This document shows positions 36,197-44,846 of a stretch of 64,000 bases of DNA, one piece after another. The translations under genes were made by a program, and so were the position numbers. The stretch covers positions 248,001 to 312,000 of the forward strand of contig ABHC01000001.1 of assembly GCA_000171835.1 (NCBI GenBank), in the 5' to 3' direction. Source of the stretch: an alpha proteobacterium BAL199. Lineage in GTDB: Bacteria; Pseudomonadota; Alphaproteobacteria; Thalassobaculales; Thalassobaculaceae. Every line of letters begins with the position of its first letter. Position 1 is the stretch's first letter. The notes beneath the pieces were generated by a model. It searched no databases. It was not told the origin of the DNA and was given only the letters and a program-made list of their open reading frames with translations.

Positions 36197-36871
36197 TTGA
36201 CGGCTCTCTGCGTCCGGCAGGCGGTGTGCGTTGCCGTATCAGTTGCCGCTGCCGTCGTGGCATTGACCGGATGCGTCACCCCGACCGATGTGTCGGACGA
36301 CCGATTCATCCGATTCTTCGACGAACTGGCGTTCGGGTCCGGGGTCGATAGCGACCATGCCAATCGCTTGGTCCGGTGGGAGGGATCGCTCCGGTTCCAG
36401 GTGCGCGGGGATGCGTCGTTCCGGACCCAGGCGGTGCAGATCATGGCGGAGCTTGGCCGGATGGCTGATCTGGCCGACGCCCCCGAGCAGACCAATGACG
36501 CTGCGGTCATTTTGCACCAGGAGCCCGCTGGGGTTTCGTTTCCAATCAATCGGGACCGGGTCGACTGCTACATTCACTACAAACGTCGGGGCCCGGTTAT
36601 CGTGGGGGCCGACATCCATATCGCGGCCCGGGAGCCGCAGCGGGTGGAGTTGTGCCTATACCATGAGGTCTTTCATCTGTTCGGCCTCGGCCATTCAGGT
36701 GCCATCGCCTCTGTGATGAGTCCGTTCCACGGGGTCAGTGCACCGACACGCTGGGACTTCATGGCTGCGCGATTCATCCTGTCGGACAAGGTTAACAGCG
36801 GGATGTTGCGGCAGCGGGTTCTCGACACCCTCGGGCGCAAGCTTCCTTCCCTGCGGGCGATGCCGGGATGA
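36197..36871 (+). CDS. DUF2927 lipoprotein with metzincin-like zinc site
   Basis: 224 residues with a lipoprotein signal (VALTGC, Cys26). The sequence HEVFHLFGLGH (156-166) matches HExxHxxGxxH, the metzincin zinc signature, and SVMSP (172-176) can be the Met-turn. This suggests a periplasmic zinc peptidase; whether DUF2927 proteins are active is not known to me. Start TTG 36197 with GGGGGA upstream. Followed after 19 bp by another secreted protein gene. Confidence 0.75.
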   Translation: MTALCVRQAVCVAVSVAAAVVALTGCVTPTDVSDDRFIRFFDELAFGSGVDSDHANRLVRWEGSLRFQVRGDASFRTQAVQIMAELGRMADLADAPEQTNDAAVILHQEPAGVSFPINRDRVDCYIHYKRRGPVIVGADIHIAAREPQRVELCLYHEVFHLFGLGHSGAIASVMSPFHGVSAPTRWDFMAARFILSDKVNSGMLRQRVLDTLGRKLPSLRAMPG

Positions 36872-36890
36872 TAGAGGAGCCTAAGTCGAC

Positions 36891-37460
36891 ATGATGATGA
36901 TAGCTCGGTTGATTGTCGCGGTGCTGGCGTTGAGCGGTCCTTCGGCCATCGCCGACGATGCCGGCCTCGATTGGCGGCCGGTGTCGGCCAAGGACAGCAA
37001 AGTGCGGATCACGTTGCCAGAGGCTGCGGCTCACACGACCTATTTCAAAGCCCAGCGGGCTGATTATGCGGCCAATTTCTACATCGCGCGAATTCCGACG
37101 AGCGCACATAGGCTGGATCAGGTCTCTCTCCTGTACGCAGAACTTGCGCCGGATCGGTTTTTCCCGACCGAGTACGATGTCAGAGAGATCCTCACCTGGA
37201 AGAATGTTCAGGCGGTCGGCGCGCGCGAAACCGGCAACTTCACCGTTGTTGCCCGGCCTAGCGTATATGATGTCGTGACATTCGTCATCGATGCTGGCGT
37301 CCAGTGCGCGGCGTTTGCCGTCACTTGGGGCAGCCACGGCAGTGAAACGGCCGGCGCGGGCAGCCGGCGGATTCTCGGATATGGCTGTGAGAATCCAGGA
37401 ACGCCGCTTAACCGGGATCGGATCAAGCAGTCACTCGACTCACTGGAGATCGACGACTAG
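36891..37460 (+). CDS. Secreted protein of unknown function
   Basis: 189 residues: signal peptide (MMMIARLIVAVLALSGPSAIA), then a compact domain with two Cys near the C-terminus (VQCAAFAV, GYGCENPG) that could form a disulfide. No family recognised. Probably co-transcribed with the DUF2927 gene, 19 bp upstream, so it may be its partner or substrate. Confidence 0.7.
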   Translation: MMMIARLIVAVLALSGPSAIADDAGLDWRPVSAKDSKVRITLPEAAAHTTYFKAQRADYAANFYIARIPTSAHRLDQVSLLYAELAPDRFFPTEYDVREILTWKNVQAVGARETGNFTVVARPSVYDVVTFVIDAGVQCAAFAVTWGSHGSETAGAGSRRILGYGCENPGTPLNRDRIKQSLDSLEIDD

Positions 37461-37681
37461 GCGTGCACTGGCAACGGTGCGCACCTCGCAGCACGCCATT
37501 TCGGACCCGGCACCGCGAAAGCATTTGCCCCGACCGAGCCGACGACGCACGCTGGCACGGTGAATTCCGTACCCTGTCCGGCCGGCGGTTGCCGAATAGG
37601 ACAGGAACGCTTACCTTATTTGCCGTGTCCTCGACCCCACATCAGCGGTGGCGAGAAGCGAGGACCGGGAGGCACAGAACG

Positions 37682-40600
37682 ATGGCATTGGCCGAGGTTT
37701 CGCTCGACGACAAGTACGTCCTGGATCGGGGGCGGGTGTTCCTGACCGGGGTGCAGGCGCTGGTCCGCCTGCCGTTGATCCAGCGCCGCCGCGATGTGGC
37801 GGTCGGCAAGAACACCGGATGCTTCATCTCCGGCTACCGCGGCTCGCCGCTCGGCGGCTACGACCAGCAGCTGTGGCGCGCCGGCAAACTGCTGAAGCAG
37901 CATCATGTGCATTTCCAGGCCGGGGTGAACGAGGAACTGGCGGCGACCGCCGTGTGGGGCAGCCAGCAGCCCAACCTGTTCCCCGGCGCCACCCACGACG
38001 GCGTGTTCGGCATCTGGTACGGCAAGGGGCCGGGGGTCGACCGTTCCGGCGATGTGTTCAAGCACGCCAATTTCGCCGGCACTTCGCCGTGGGGTGGGGT
38101 CCTGGCGATCGCCGGCGACGATCATGTCGCCAAGTCGTCGACCGTGCCGCACCAGAGCGAGTTCGCCTTCGTCGACGCCTCGGTTCCGGTGCTGAACCCG
38201 GCCGGCGTGCAGGACACCCTGGACTTCGGCCTGCTCGGCTTCGCCATGAGCCGGTTCGCCAGCTGCTGGGTCGGCTTCAAGACCACCGCCGAGATCATGG
38301 ACAGCTCGGCGTCGGTCGAAGCCGATGCCGACGCGCTGAAAATTGTCATTCCCGATTTCGACATGCCGCCGGGCGGGCTGCACATCCGCTGGCCGGATCC
38401 GTGGCTGGAGCAGGAAGAGCGGCTGCATACGTTCAAAATGCCGGCGGTCGCTGCGTTCGCGCGCGCCAACGGCATCGACCGGGTGGTGATCGACACGCCG
38501 AAGCCGCGGCTGGTGATCGTCACCACCGGCAAGTCCTATCTCGACGTCCGCCAGGCGCTCGACGACCTCGGTATCGACGCAGAGTTGGCGCGCGACATCG
38601 GGCTGCGGGTGTTCAAGGTCGGCATGCCCTGGCCGCTGGAGCCGCACGGCGCGCGTGCGGCTTGCGCTGGTGCTGAGCGGGTGCTGGTGGTCGAGGAGAA
38701 GCGCTCGCTGATCGAATGGCAGCTGAAGGAACAGCTCTACGACCTGCCGAACGGCCAGCGCCCGCGCATCGAGGGCAAGCAGGACGATAGCGGCCGAACC
38801 CTGTTCCGCGCCAACGGCGAGTTGAACGCCACCGAAGTGGCGCTGGCGATCGCCGAGCGGGTGCTGGCGTTCGCCGACGTGGAGCGAATCAAGGCACGCC
38901 GTGCGCTGATCGCCCAGCGGGTGGAAGGCGGCAAGGCCAAGCCGAGCGAGTTCCAGCGCACCCCGTATTTCTGCTCGGGTTGCCCGCACAACACCTCGAC
39001 CCGGGTGCCGGAAGGATCGCGCGCCGTCGCCGGGATCGGCTGCCACTTCATGGCGGCCTGGATGCCGGAGCGCACGACCGAGACCTTCACCCAGATGGGC
39101 GGCGAGGGCGTGACCTGGGTCGGTCAGGCGCCGTTCACCGAGACCGGCCACATCTTCGCCAATCTGGGCGACGGCACCTATAACCACTCGGGCATCCTGG
39201 CGATCCGCATGGCGGTCGCGTCCAAGGTCACCATGACCTACAAGATCCTGTTCAACGACGCGGTCGCCATGACCGGCGGCCAGCCGTCGGACAACGGCCT
39301 GACCCCGTGGATTATCGCCCAGCAGGTGGCGGCCGAGGGCGCGGCGCGGGTCGACGTGGTGACCGAAGATCCCGACAAGTATCCGTCCGGCGACATCTGG
39401 CCGAAGGGCACCAACATCCATCACCGCGACGATCTAGACGAGGTGCAGCGCACGCTGCGCGAGACCTCGGGCGTCACCGTGCTGATCTACGACCAGACCT
39501 GCGCTGCCGAAAAGCGTCGCCGCCGCAAGCGCGGCACCATGGAGGACCCGAACCGCCGGGTGTTCATCAATGAGGCGGTGTGCGAGGGCTGCGGCGACTG
39601 CGGTGTTGCGTCGAACTGCGTGTCGGTGCTGCCGGTTGAGACCGAGTTCGGCCGCAAGCGCCAGATCGACCAGTCGAGCTGCAACAAGGACTTCTCCTGC
39701 GTGAAGGGCTTCTGCCCGAGCTTTGTCGACGTGATCGGCGGCAAGGTCCGCAAGGGCGCGTCCGCCGCTGCCGCAAAGCCGGCGGCCGGCGTTCCCGACG
39801 TGTTCGAGGCGCTGCCGGAGCCGACGCTGCCGGGGCTGGACGAGCCCTACGGCATCCTGGTGACCGGCATCGGCGGCACCGGCGTGGTGACGATCGGCGC
39901 CCTGCTCGGCATGGCTGCCCACCTCGAGGGTAAGGGCACCAGCGTGCTCGACATGACCGGCCTCGCCCAGAAGGGCGGCTCGGTGATGAGCCATGTGAAG
40001 ATCGCCGCCACCCCGGCGGCGGTGCACGCGCCGCGGATCGCCGCTGGTGCGGCCGACCTGCTGCTGGCCTGCGACATCGCCACCGCGGCGTCGAAGGACG
40101 GGTTGGAGGCGATCAGCCGCGACAAGACCCGTGCGGTCGTGAACACCCACCAGACCATGACGGGCCGGTTCACCCAGAACCCGGACATGCAGTTCCCCGC
40201 CGCGTCGATGATGGACATCCTGCGCAAGGCGGCCGGCGACAATTCCACCGAGTTCGTCGACGCCTACGGGATCGCCACAAGGCTGCTCGGCGATTCGATC
40301 GCCTCCAACCTGTACATGCTGGGCTACGCTTGGCAGCGCGGGCTGGTGCCGCTGTCGCGCGAGTCGATCGAGCGGGCGATCGAGCTGAACGCGGTGGCGG
40401 TGACGTTCAACAAGCAGGCGTTCCTGTGGGGGCGTCGGGCTGCCCACGATCCGGCCGCGGTGCAGCGGCTGGTCGAGCCGAAGCCGCTGGCCGCGTCGCT
40501 GCGCCCGGAAGTGGCGACCACGCTGGACGAGATCGTCAAGGTGCGGGTCGCGGAGCTGACCGCCTACCAGGATGCCGCCTATGCCGAGCGCTACAAGGCG

Positions 40601-41179
40601 CTGGTCGACAAGGTCGCTGCCGCCGAGCGCAAGGCGGTGCCGGGCAAGGACGATCTGGCCCGGGCGGTGGCGCGCTACGCCTTCAAGCTGATGGCGATCA
40701 AGGACGAGTACGAGGTCGCGCGGCTGTACGCCGACGGCGGTTTCGAGCGCAAGCTGCGCCAGCAGTTCGAGGGCGACTTCAAGCTGCGCTTCCACCTGGC
40801 GCCGCCCAGTTTCGCGCCGCGCGATCCGCAGGCCGGCCATCTGAAGAAACTGACCTTCGGGGCCTGGATCATGCCGGCGTTCCGGGTGCTGGCGTCGCTC
40901 AACGGCCTGCGTGGCGGCCGCTTCGACCCGTTCGGTCGTAGCGCGGAACGCTTGATGGAGCGTCGCCTGCGCGACGAGTACTTCCAGACGGTGGAGGAAA
41001 TCGTCTCGCGCTTGACGCCGCAGACCCACGCGATCGGTGTGGAACTGGCCCGGGTGCCGGAGCAGATCCGCGGCTTCGGTCACGTGAAGGAAGCCCACGT
41101 GACGCGCGCCGAGTCGAGCAAGGCGGCTTTGCTGGGCCAACTGCGCAACCCCCAGGCGGCGAAGACCGCGGCGGAGTAG
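37682..41179 (+). CDS. Indolepyruvate:ferredoxin oxidoreductase, fused alpha-gamma form
   Basis: 1165 residues. N-terminal TPP-enzyme part (KNTGCFISGYRGSPLGGYD, CSGCPHNTST, IGCHFMAAW, GGEGVTWVGQAP), a [4Fe-4S] region near residue 633 (CEGCGDCGVASNC and following Cys), and the gamma domain from about residue 727 (GIGGTGVVTIGALLGMAAHLEGKG). It oxidatively decarboxylates aryl or branched 2-oxo acids from amino acids to acyl-CoA. The long fused form is typical of aerobic proteobacteria. ATG 37682; a 221-bp gap precedes it. Confidence 0.93.
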   Translation: MALAEVSLDDKYVLDRGRVFLTGVQALVRLPLIQRRRDVAVGKNTGCFISGYRGSPLGGYDQQLWRAGKLLKQHHVHFQAGVNEELAATAVWGSQQPNLFPGATHDGVFGIWYGKGPGVDRSGDVFKHANFAGTSPWGGVLAIAGDDHVAKSSTVPHQSEFAFVDASVPVLNPAGVQDTLDFGLLGFAMSRFASCWVGFKTTAEIMDSSASVEADADALKIVIPDFDMPPGGLHIRWPDPWLEQEERLHTFKMPAVAAFARANGIDRVVIDTPKPRLVIVTTGKSYLDVRQALDDLGIDAELARDIGLRVFKVGMPWPLEPHGARAACAGAERVLVVEEKRSLIEWQLKEQLYDLPNGQRPRIEGKQDDSGRTLFRANGELNATEVALAIAERVLAFADVERIKARRALIAQRVEGGKAKPSEFQRTPYFCSGCPHNTSTRVPEGSRAVAGIGCHFMAAWMPERTTETFTQMGGEGVTWVGQAPFTETGHIFANLGDGTYNHSGILAIRMAVASKVTMTYKILFNDAVAMTGGQPSDNGLTPWIIAQQVAAEGAARVDVVTEDPDKYPSGDIWPKGTNIHHRDDLDEVQRTLRETSGVTVLIYDQTCAAEKRRRRKRGTMEDPNRRVFINEAVCEGCGDCGVASNCVSVLPVETEFGRKRQIDQSSCNKDFSCVKGFCPSFVDVIGGKVRKGASAAAAKPAAGVPDVFEALPEPTLPGLDEPYGILVTGIGGTGVVTIGALLGMAAHLEGKGTSVLDMTGLAQKGGSVMSHVKIAATPAAVHAPRIAAGAADLLLACDIATAASKDGLEAISRDKTRAVVNTHQTMTGRFTQNPDMQFPAASMMDILRKAAGDNSTEFVDAYGIATRLLGDSIASNLYMLGYAWQRGLVPLSRESIERAIELNAVAVTFNKQAFLWGRRAAHDPAAVQRLVEPKPLAASLRPEVATTLDEIVKVRVAELTAYQDAAYAERYKALVDKVAAAERKAVPGKDDLARAVARYAFKLMAIKDEYEVARLYADGGFERKLRQQFEGDFKLRFHLAPPSFAPRDPQAGHLKKLTFGAWIMPAFRVLASLNGLRGGRFDPFGRSAERLMERRLRDEYFQTVEEIVSRLTPQTHAIGVELARVPEQIRGFGHVKEAHVTRAESSKAALLGQLRNPQAAKTAAE

Positions 41180-41262
41180 TGACTGTCGGGATTAGTGGTG
41201 GTCGCCGGCGGGTCCCGGATCGGCCGCGCTGATGGCGCGTTCGTCCGGGATGACGGCCTGCG

Positions 41263-41508
41263 TCACTCCATGCCGAGCGCGCGCTTGTACAGGTCGAGGA
41301 CGGTTTCCTGCTCGTCGCGGTCGTCCTTGTCGAGCTTCCGCAGCTTCAGGACCTGACGCATGATCTTGACGTCGAAGCCGTTGCCCTTGGCCTCGGCGAA
41401 CACGTCGCGGATGTCGGCCGCCAGAGCTGCCTTTTCTTCTTCCAGACGCTCGATCCGCTCGATGTAGGAGCGGAGCTGATCGCCCGCGATACCGCCCACG
41501 TCCACCAT
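41263..41508 (-). CDS. gapR: GapR (DUF2312) nucleoid-associated protein
   Basis: 81 residues: ...[55 protein letters not shown], the highly conserved GapR helix pair. In Caulobacter, GapR clamps overtwisted DNA ahead of replication and supports topoisomerases. Alphaproteobacterial marker. Divergent from the SnoaL-like gene. Confidence 0.95.
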   Translation of the reverse strand: MVDVGGIAGDQLRSYIERIERLEEEKAALAADIRDVFAEAKGNGFDVKIMRQVLKLRKLDKDDRDEQETVLDLYKRALGME

Positions 41509-41598
41509 GTCATCCTCGATTCGGCCGCTTGAACAGAGGCCGGAACCTAGCGGCCCGCACCCCGGCGTTCAAGCGGCAAACGGCGCTTGACAGAATGA

Positions 41599-41613
41599 GA
41601 ACAAATAAAGAAC
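41599..41613. promoter_or_regulatory. LexA-type (SOS) box GAAC-N7-GAAC
   Basis: GAACAAATAAAGAAC, a direct repeat with 7-base A/T-rich spacer, matches the alphaproteobacterial LexA site (GTTCN7GTTC read on the other strand). It lies 10 bp before the SnoaL-like ATG and 7 bp after a TTGACA (41587-41592). It also lies 91 bp upstream of gapR on the other strand. Confidence 0.55.
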
Positions 41614-41622
41614 AATTGGGTC

Positions 41623-42021
41623 ATGTTGGCAACCATGATCTCCGATCCGACCGATCCGGTCCGCGCCTTGTGGGAGCGGATGAACGCCCGTGACTGGGAC
41701 GGCATCCAGCGCCTGCTTGACGGCGGGTTCCAAGCGGTGTGGCCGCAGACCGGGGAGCGGATACCGACGCCCACGGCGTATGTCGGGCTGAACCGTACCT
41801 ACCCGGGGGTGTGGCGCTGCACCGTGCTGGCAGTCGACGCCACCGCCGAGGGCGCGGTGGCGCGGGTCCGCATCAGTGATGGGACGTTGTCGCTGTTCGC
41901 CATCGGATTCTACCGGGTGATGGGTGGCCGCATCCTGGCGGCGGAAGAGTATTTCGGCGACGCCGGCCCGCCGCCGCACGACCGGTCGGAGTGGACCGAG
42001 CCGCTGGCGGCGCCGCGCTAG
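41623..42021 (+). CDS. SnoaL/NTF2-like protein
   Basis: 132 residues (ATG 41635 is an alternative start) with an NTF2-like fold: DPVRALWERMNARDWDGIQRLLDGGFQAVWPQTGERI and FYRVMGGRILAAEEYFGD. Often binds or isomerises small hydrophobic ligands. The upstream LexA-type box suggests DNA-damage control. Its end overlaps the converging WYL regulator by 4 bp. Confidence 0.85.
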   Translation: MLATMISDPTDPVRALWERMNARDWDGIQRLLDGGFQAVWPQTGERIPTPTAYVGLNRTYPGVWRCTVLAVDATAEGAVARVRISDGTLSLFAIGFYRVMGGRILAAEEYFGDAGPPPHDRSEWTEPLAAPR

Positions 42022-43007
42022 GCGGACCGTCCAGTCGTCTCGAAACCCGCGTCCCGGTACAGTGCCACGACGGTTCCGGAAAGTTCGGCCAATCGGCGGC
42101 GCAGGGCCGGCGGCTCCAGCACCTCGATCTCGTCGCCGAAGCCGAGCAACAGTCCGGCCGCGTGGTCAAGGCTTTCGATCGGCGCCGTCGCCTGACGCCA
42201 CCCCTCGGCATCGGGAGCGGCTTGCAGGACAGCGTCGACAATGTCGGCTCCGAGCCGGTCGAGTCGTTCAAGCGCGGTGGACGATACCCGCAAGGTTGCC
42301 TTGGCGCGCTGCAGCACGGTCTCGAATCGTTTCGTCTCGTTGCGCCAATGCGCGGCAAGGTCGAAGCCGGAGGGGTAGACGAACCGCTCGGCCAGGACCT
42401 CGAGCGTCTGCACCTTGGCGATCCTGTAGGTGCGGATGCCGCGCTCGGCGCGTGCCGCCAAGTACCAGGAACCGGCTTTCAGCACGAGGCCGAGCGGATC
42501 AAGCGTCCGCTGGACCGTAGCGGACCAGCTTTCATAGCAGATGGCGATCCGCCGCTCGCTCCAGACCGCCTGGGCAATCGCCGGCAGATGCGGAGGCGGA
42601 GTAGCCCGCCGGTACCAGTCGAGTGGATCGAGATGGAACCGGTCGCCGATCCGCGCTGCACCGTCGCCGTGTGCCGCCGGCACTGCGGCCAGCAGCTTGA
42701 GCCGCGCCATCGCCGCCGGCTCGGCCAGGCCCAGATCGGCCGCGGCTCCCGGTAGCCCGACCAGCAGCAGTGTCTCCGCCTCGCCGGACGTCAGGCCGGT
42801 CAACCGGGTCCGGTAGCCGTCCAGCAACTGGTAGCCGCCGCCGGGTCCACGATCGGCGTAAACCGGCACGCCGGCGGCGCTGAGCTCGTCGATGTCGCGG
42901 TAGATGGTGCGCACCGACACTTCGAACTCGGCCGCCAGGACGTCCGCAGTCAGGCGGCCGCGCGACTGCAGCAGGATCAGGATCGACAAAAGGCGGTTGG
43001 CGCGCAT
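42018..43007 (-). CDS. WYL-domain (YafY-family) transcriptional regulator
   Basis: 329 residues: N-terminal HTH_11 (LLSILILLQSRGRLTADVLAAEFEVSVRTIYRDIDELSAAGVPVY) and a WYL domain (DPLGLVLKAGSWYLAARAERGIRTYRI) plus WCX extension. Divergent from the DUF1579-like gene, with a perfect palindrome between, so it most likely regulates that gene and itself. Confidence 0.93.
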   Translation of the reverse strand: MRANRLLSILILLQSRGRLTADVLAAEFEVSVRTIYRDIDELSAAGVPVYADRGPGGGYQLLDGYRTRLTGLTSGEAETLLLVGLPGAAADLGLAEPAAMARLKLLAAVPAAHGDGAARIGDRFHLDPLDWYRRATPPPHLPAIAQAVWSERRIAICYESWSATVQRTLDPLGLVLKAGSWYLAARAERGIRTYRIAKVQTLEVLAERFVYPSGFDLAAHWRNETKRFETVLQRAKATLRVSSTALERLDRLGADIVDAVLQAAPDAEGWRQATAPIESLDHAAGLLLGFGDEIEVLEPPALRRRLAELSGTVVALYRDAGFETTGRSA

Positions 43008-43027
43008 TCTTCGATCATACGCCGAAA

Positions 43028-43050
43028 TTCCTGACAGAAGATGTCAGGAA
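43028..43050. promoter_or_regulatory. Palindromic operator of the WYL regulator
   Basis: TTCCTGACA (43028-43036), 5 bases, and exact complement TGTCAGGAA (43042-43050). It lies 20 bp from the regulator ATG and 42 bp from the divergent gene ATG. Likely bound by the YafY-type regulator (inference from position and symmetry). Confidence 0.7.
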
Positions 43051-43092
43051 GCCCCCTCCATCCTCCGGTCAGTTCACCAATGGAGGATTGCG

Positions 43093-43608
43093 ATGATCCA
43101 GCTGTTTGCGGTTGCCGACGACGTGCCCACCGGCCCGACCGATGATGGCCGTCACGATTTCGACCAACTGATCGGCCGTTGGGCAGTTGCTCACCGGCGC
43201 TTGCGCCGACGGCTGGCCGGCGACGACACATGGGACGAGTTCAATGGTGGGTGCGAACTCAAGCCGCTGATCGGCGGCCTCGGCAACGTCGACGACAACA
43301 TCCTGGAACTGCCGGAAGGCGCCTACCGCGCCGCGGCGATCCGGCTGTTCGACCCGGTGAAGCGGCGCTGGTCGATCTGGTGGATCGATGGCCGCGTCCT
43401 GGCGTTCGACGCACCGGTGCATGGCCGGTTCGAGGACAGCGTCGGCACATTCATCGGCGACGACACTTTCGAGGGCCGGCCGATCCAGGTGCGCTTTACC
43501 TGGTCAGATATCACCGCCGACTCCGCCCGCTGGCAGCAGGCATTCTCGGAAGACGGCGGCAAGAACTGGGAGCTGAACTGGGACATGCGGTTCAGCCGGG
43601 TCGGGTGA
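43093..43608 (+). CDS. DUF1579-like protein
   Basis: 171 residues: HDFDQLIGRWAVAHRRLRRRLAGDDTWDEFNGGCELKPLIGGLGNVDDN and TWSDITADSARWQQAFSEDGGKNWELNWDMRF, a lipocalin-like pattern seen in DUF1579-type proteins. Function unknown. GGAGG occurs upstream of ATG 43093. Likely target of the divergent WYL regulator. Confidence 0.85.
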   Translation: MIQLFAVADDVPTGPTDDGRHDFDQLIGRWAVAHRRLRRRLAGDDTWDEFNGGCELKPLIGGLGNVDDNILELPEGAYRAAAIRLFDPVKRRWSIWWIDGRVLAFDAPVHGRFEDSVGTFIGDDTFEGRPIQVRFTWSDITADSARWQQAFSEDGGKNWELNWDMRFSRVG

Positions 43609-43680
43609 CCGGACGGCAACCTGCCCTTCGTGCCGGGCAACGTCGGCCACGAAGGACAGGTGCCCACGCGCGGCCGTCGC

Positions 43681-43986
43681 TCAATGGGTCGGGGCAAACT
43701 TCGCCTTCTGCTCGGGCGTTGCCTCGTTCTGGTGCTTGGCCTTCCATTCCGGATAGGGCATGCCGTAGACGATCTCGCGAGCCTGCTCGTAGTCGATGTC
43801 CAGGCCCTTCTCCTCGGCGGCCGCGCGGTACCATTTCGACAGGCAGTTGCGGCAGAACCCGGCCAGGTTCATCAGGTCGATGTTCTGCACGTCGGTGCGC
43901 TCGCGCAGGTGTTCCACCAGGGTGCGGAATGCAGCCGCCTCCAATTCGGTGCGGGTCTGCTTGTCGAGGTTCTGGTCGGCAGCCAT
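43681..43986 (-). CDS. DUF1244 family protein
   Basis: 101 residues: TEVELE-type start (LEAAAFRTLVEHLRERTDVQNIDLMNLAGFCRNCLSKWY) and IDYEQAREIVYGMPYPEWKA, the DUF1244 signature with CRNC. Small cytoplasmic alphaproteobacterial protein of unknown function; the two Cys may bind metal. Confidence 0.9.
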   Translation of the reverse strand: MAADQNLDKQTRTELEAAAFRTLVEHLRERTDVQNIDLMNLAGFCRNCLSKWYRAAAEEKGLDIDYEQAREIVYGMPYPEWKAKHQNEATPEQKAKFAPTH

Positions 43987-44052
43987 CGGGTCTCTCCATC
44001 CGGTCGTAGTGTATCGGGAATATCGGTGGTCGAGGCGAGTTTCGCTACCCCC

Positions 44053-44829
44053 TCAGCCGGGCAGGCCTTGTTCCAGCAGGGCAGCAAGGGCGTCGCCGAA
44101 GCGCTCGGCCCAGATGTCGGCGCCCTCGGGAGTGGACACTAAGTCCTGGCGGAATTCCGGCGTGATGTTGTGCAGTCCTCGTCGCTCGGCGTGTACCGGG
44201 ACGGTGTAGCCCTCTGGGCTGCCACCGGAATACGGCTGGTTGGCGCCGACCACCGCGTCGGGGTTCAGCCTTGCGAACAGGTCGATCATCGGTGCCGTCG
44301 CCCGGTCGTCGGCGCCCCATAGGAAGCCGATGTGCCAGGGCCGGTCACCGCCGCCGGCCCGAAGCTGGGGCGTGAAGCTGTGCAGCGCCACCACCAGCGG
44401 CCGGGTACCGGCGGCGATAACTTGGTCGAGGTGCTGCGTGATCGCCGCATGGTACGGCGTGAACAGGGCGTCGTAGCGCACCTGCCTGGCCGAGTCGTCG
44501 AGCGCCTCGTTGCCGGGCACCGTGGTGCCGTCCGAGACCGCCGGGATCGAACCCGGGGTGAACGGCACCCGGTTGCAGTCGACCACCAGCCGCGAGTAGC
44601 CGGTGGCGATCATCGGCGCATCGAACCGCTCGGCCAGACGCCGACCGATCCGCGCGATGCCGGGGTCGTAGGCGATGTGCCGCGCCAGTTCATCATCCGG
44701 CAGGCCGAGTTGCTTCAGGCCCGCCGGAATCCGGTTGGAATCGTGGTCGGACACCAACAGGATTGGCGCGCGGCCGTTCGGGTTCTCGATCCGGAACGGC
44801 GACGGATCGTCGGGTGACAGCAGGGACAA
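44053..44829 (-). CDS. N-formylglutamate amidohydrolase family protein
   Basis: 258 residues with LLVSDHDSNRIPAGL, TGYSRLVVDCNR, VALHSFTP and NQPYSG, matching the FGase (PF05013) family, which uses zinc to cleave N-formylglutamate (histidine catabolism) or other N-acyl amino acids. It follows a DUF1028 gene by 17 bp, so both probably serve amino-acid derivative breakdown. No hut genes nearby. Confidence 0.9.
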   Translation of the reverse strand: MSLLSPDDPSPFRIENPNGRAPILLVSDHDSNRIPAGLKQLGLPDDELARHIAYDPGIARIGRRLAERFDAPMIATGYSRLVVDCNRVPFTPGSIPAVSDGTTVPGNEALDDSARQVRYDALFTPYHAAITQHLDQVIAAGTRPLVVALHSFTPQLRAGGGDRPWHIGFLWGADDRATAPMIDLFARLNPDAVVGANQPYSGGSPEGYTVPVHAERRGLHNITPEFRQDLVSTPEGADIWAERFGDALAALLEQGLPG

Positions 44830-44846
44830 CGCAGTCTCCAGAGGGT

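Noticed and set aside
37616-41140. Two very long open frames (602 and 568 codons) on the minus strand opposite the indolepyruvate oxidoreductase gene
   Set aside because: They are antisense shadows of a GC-rich gene, dominated by Arg/His/Gln/Gly, with no family resemblance or ribosome sites.
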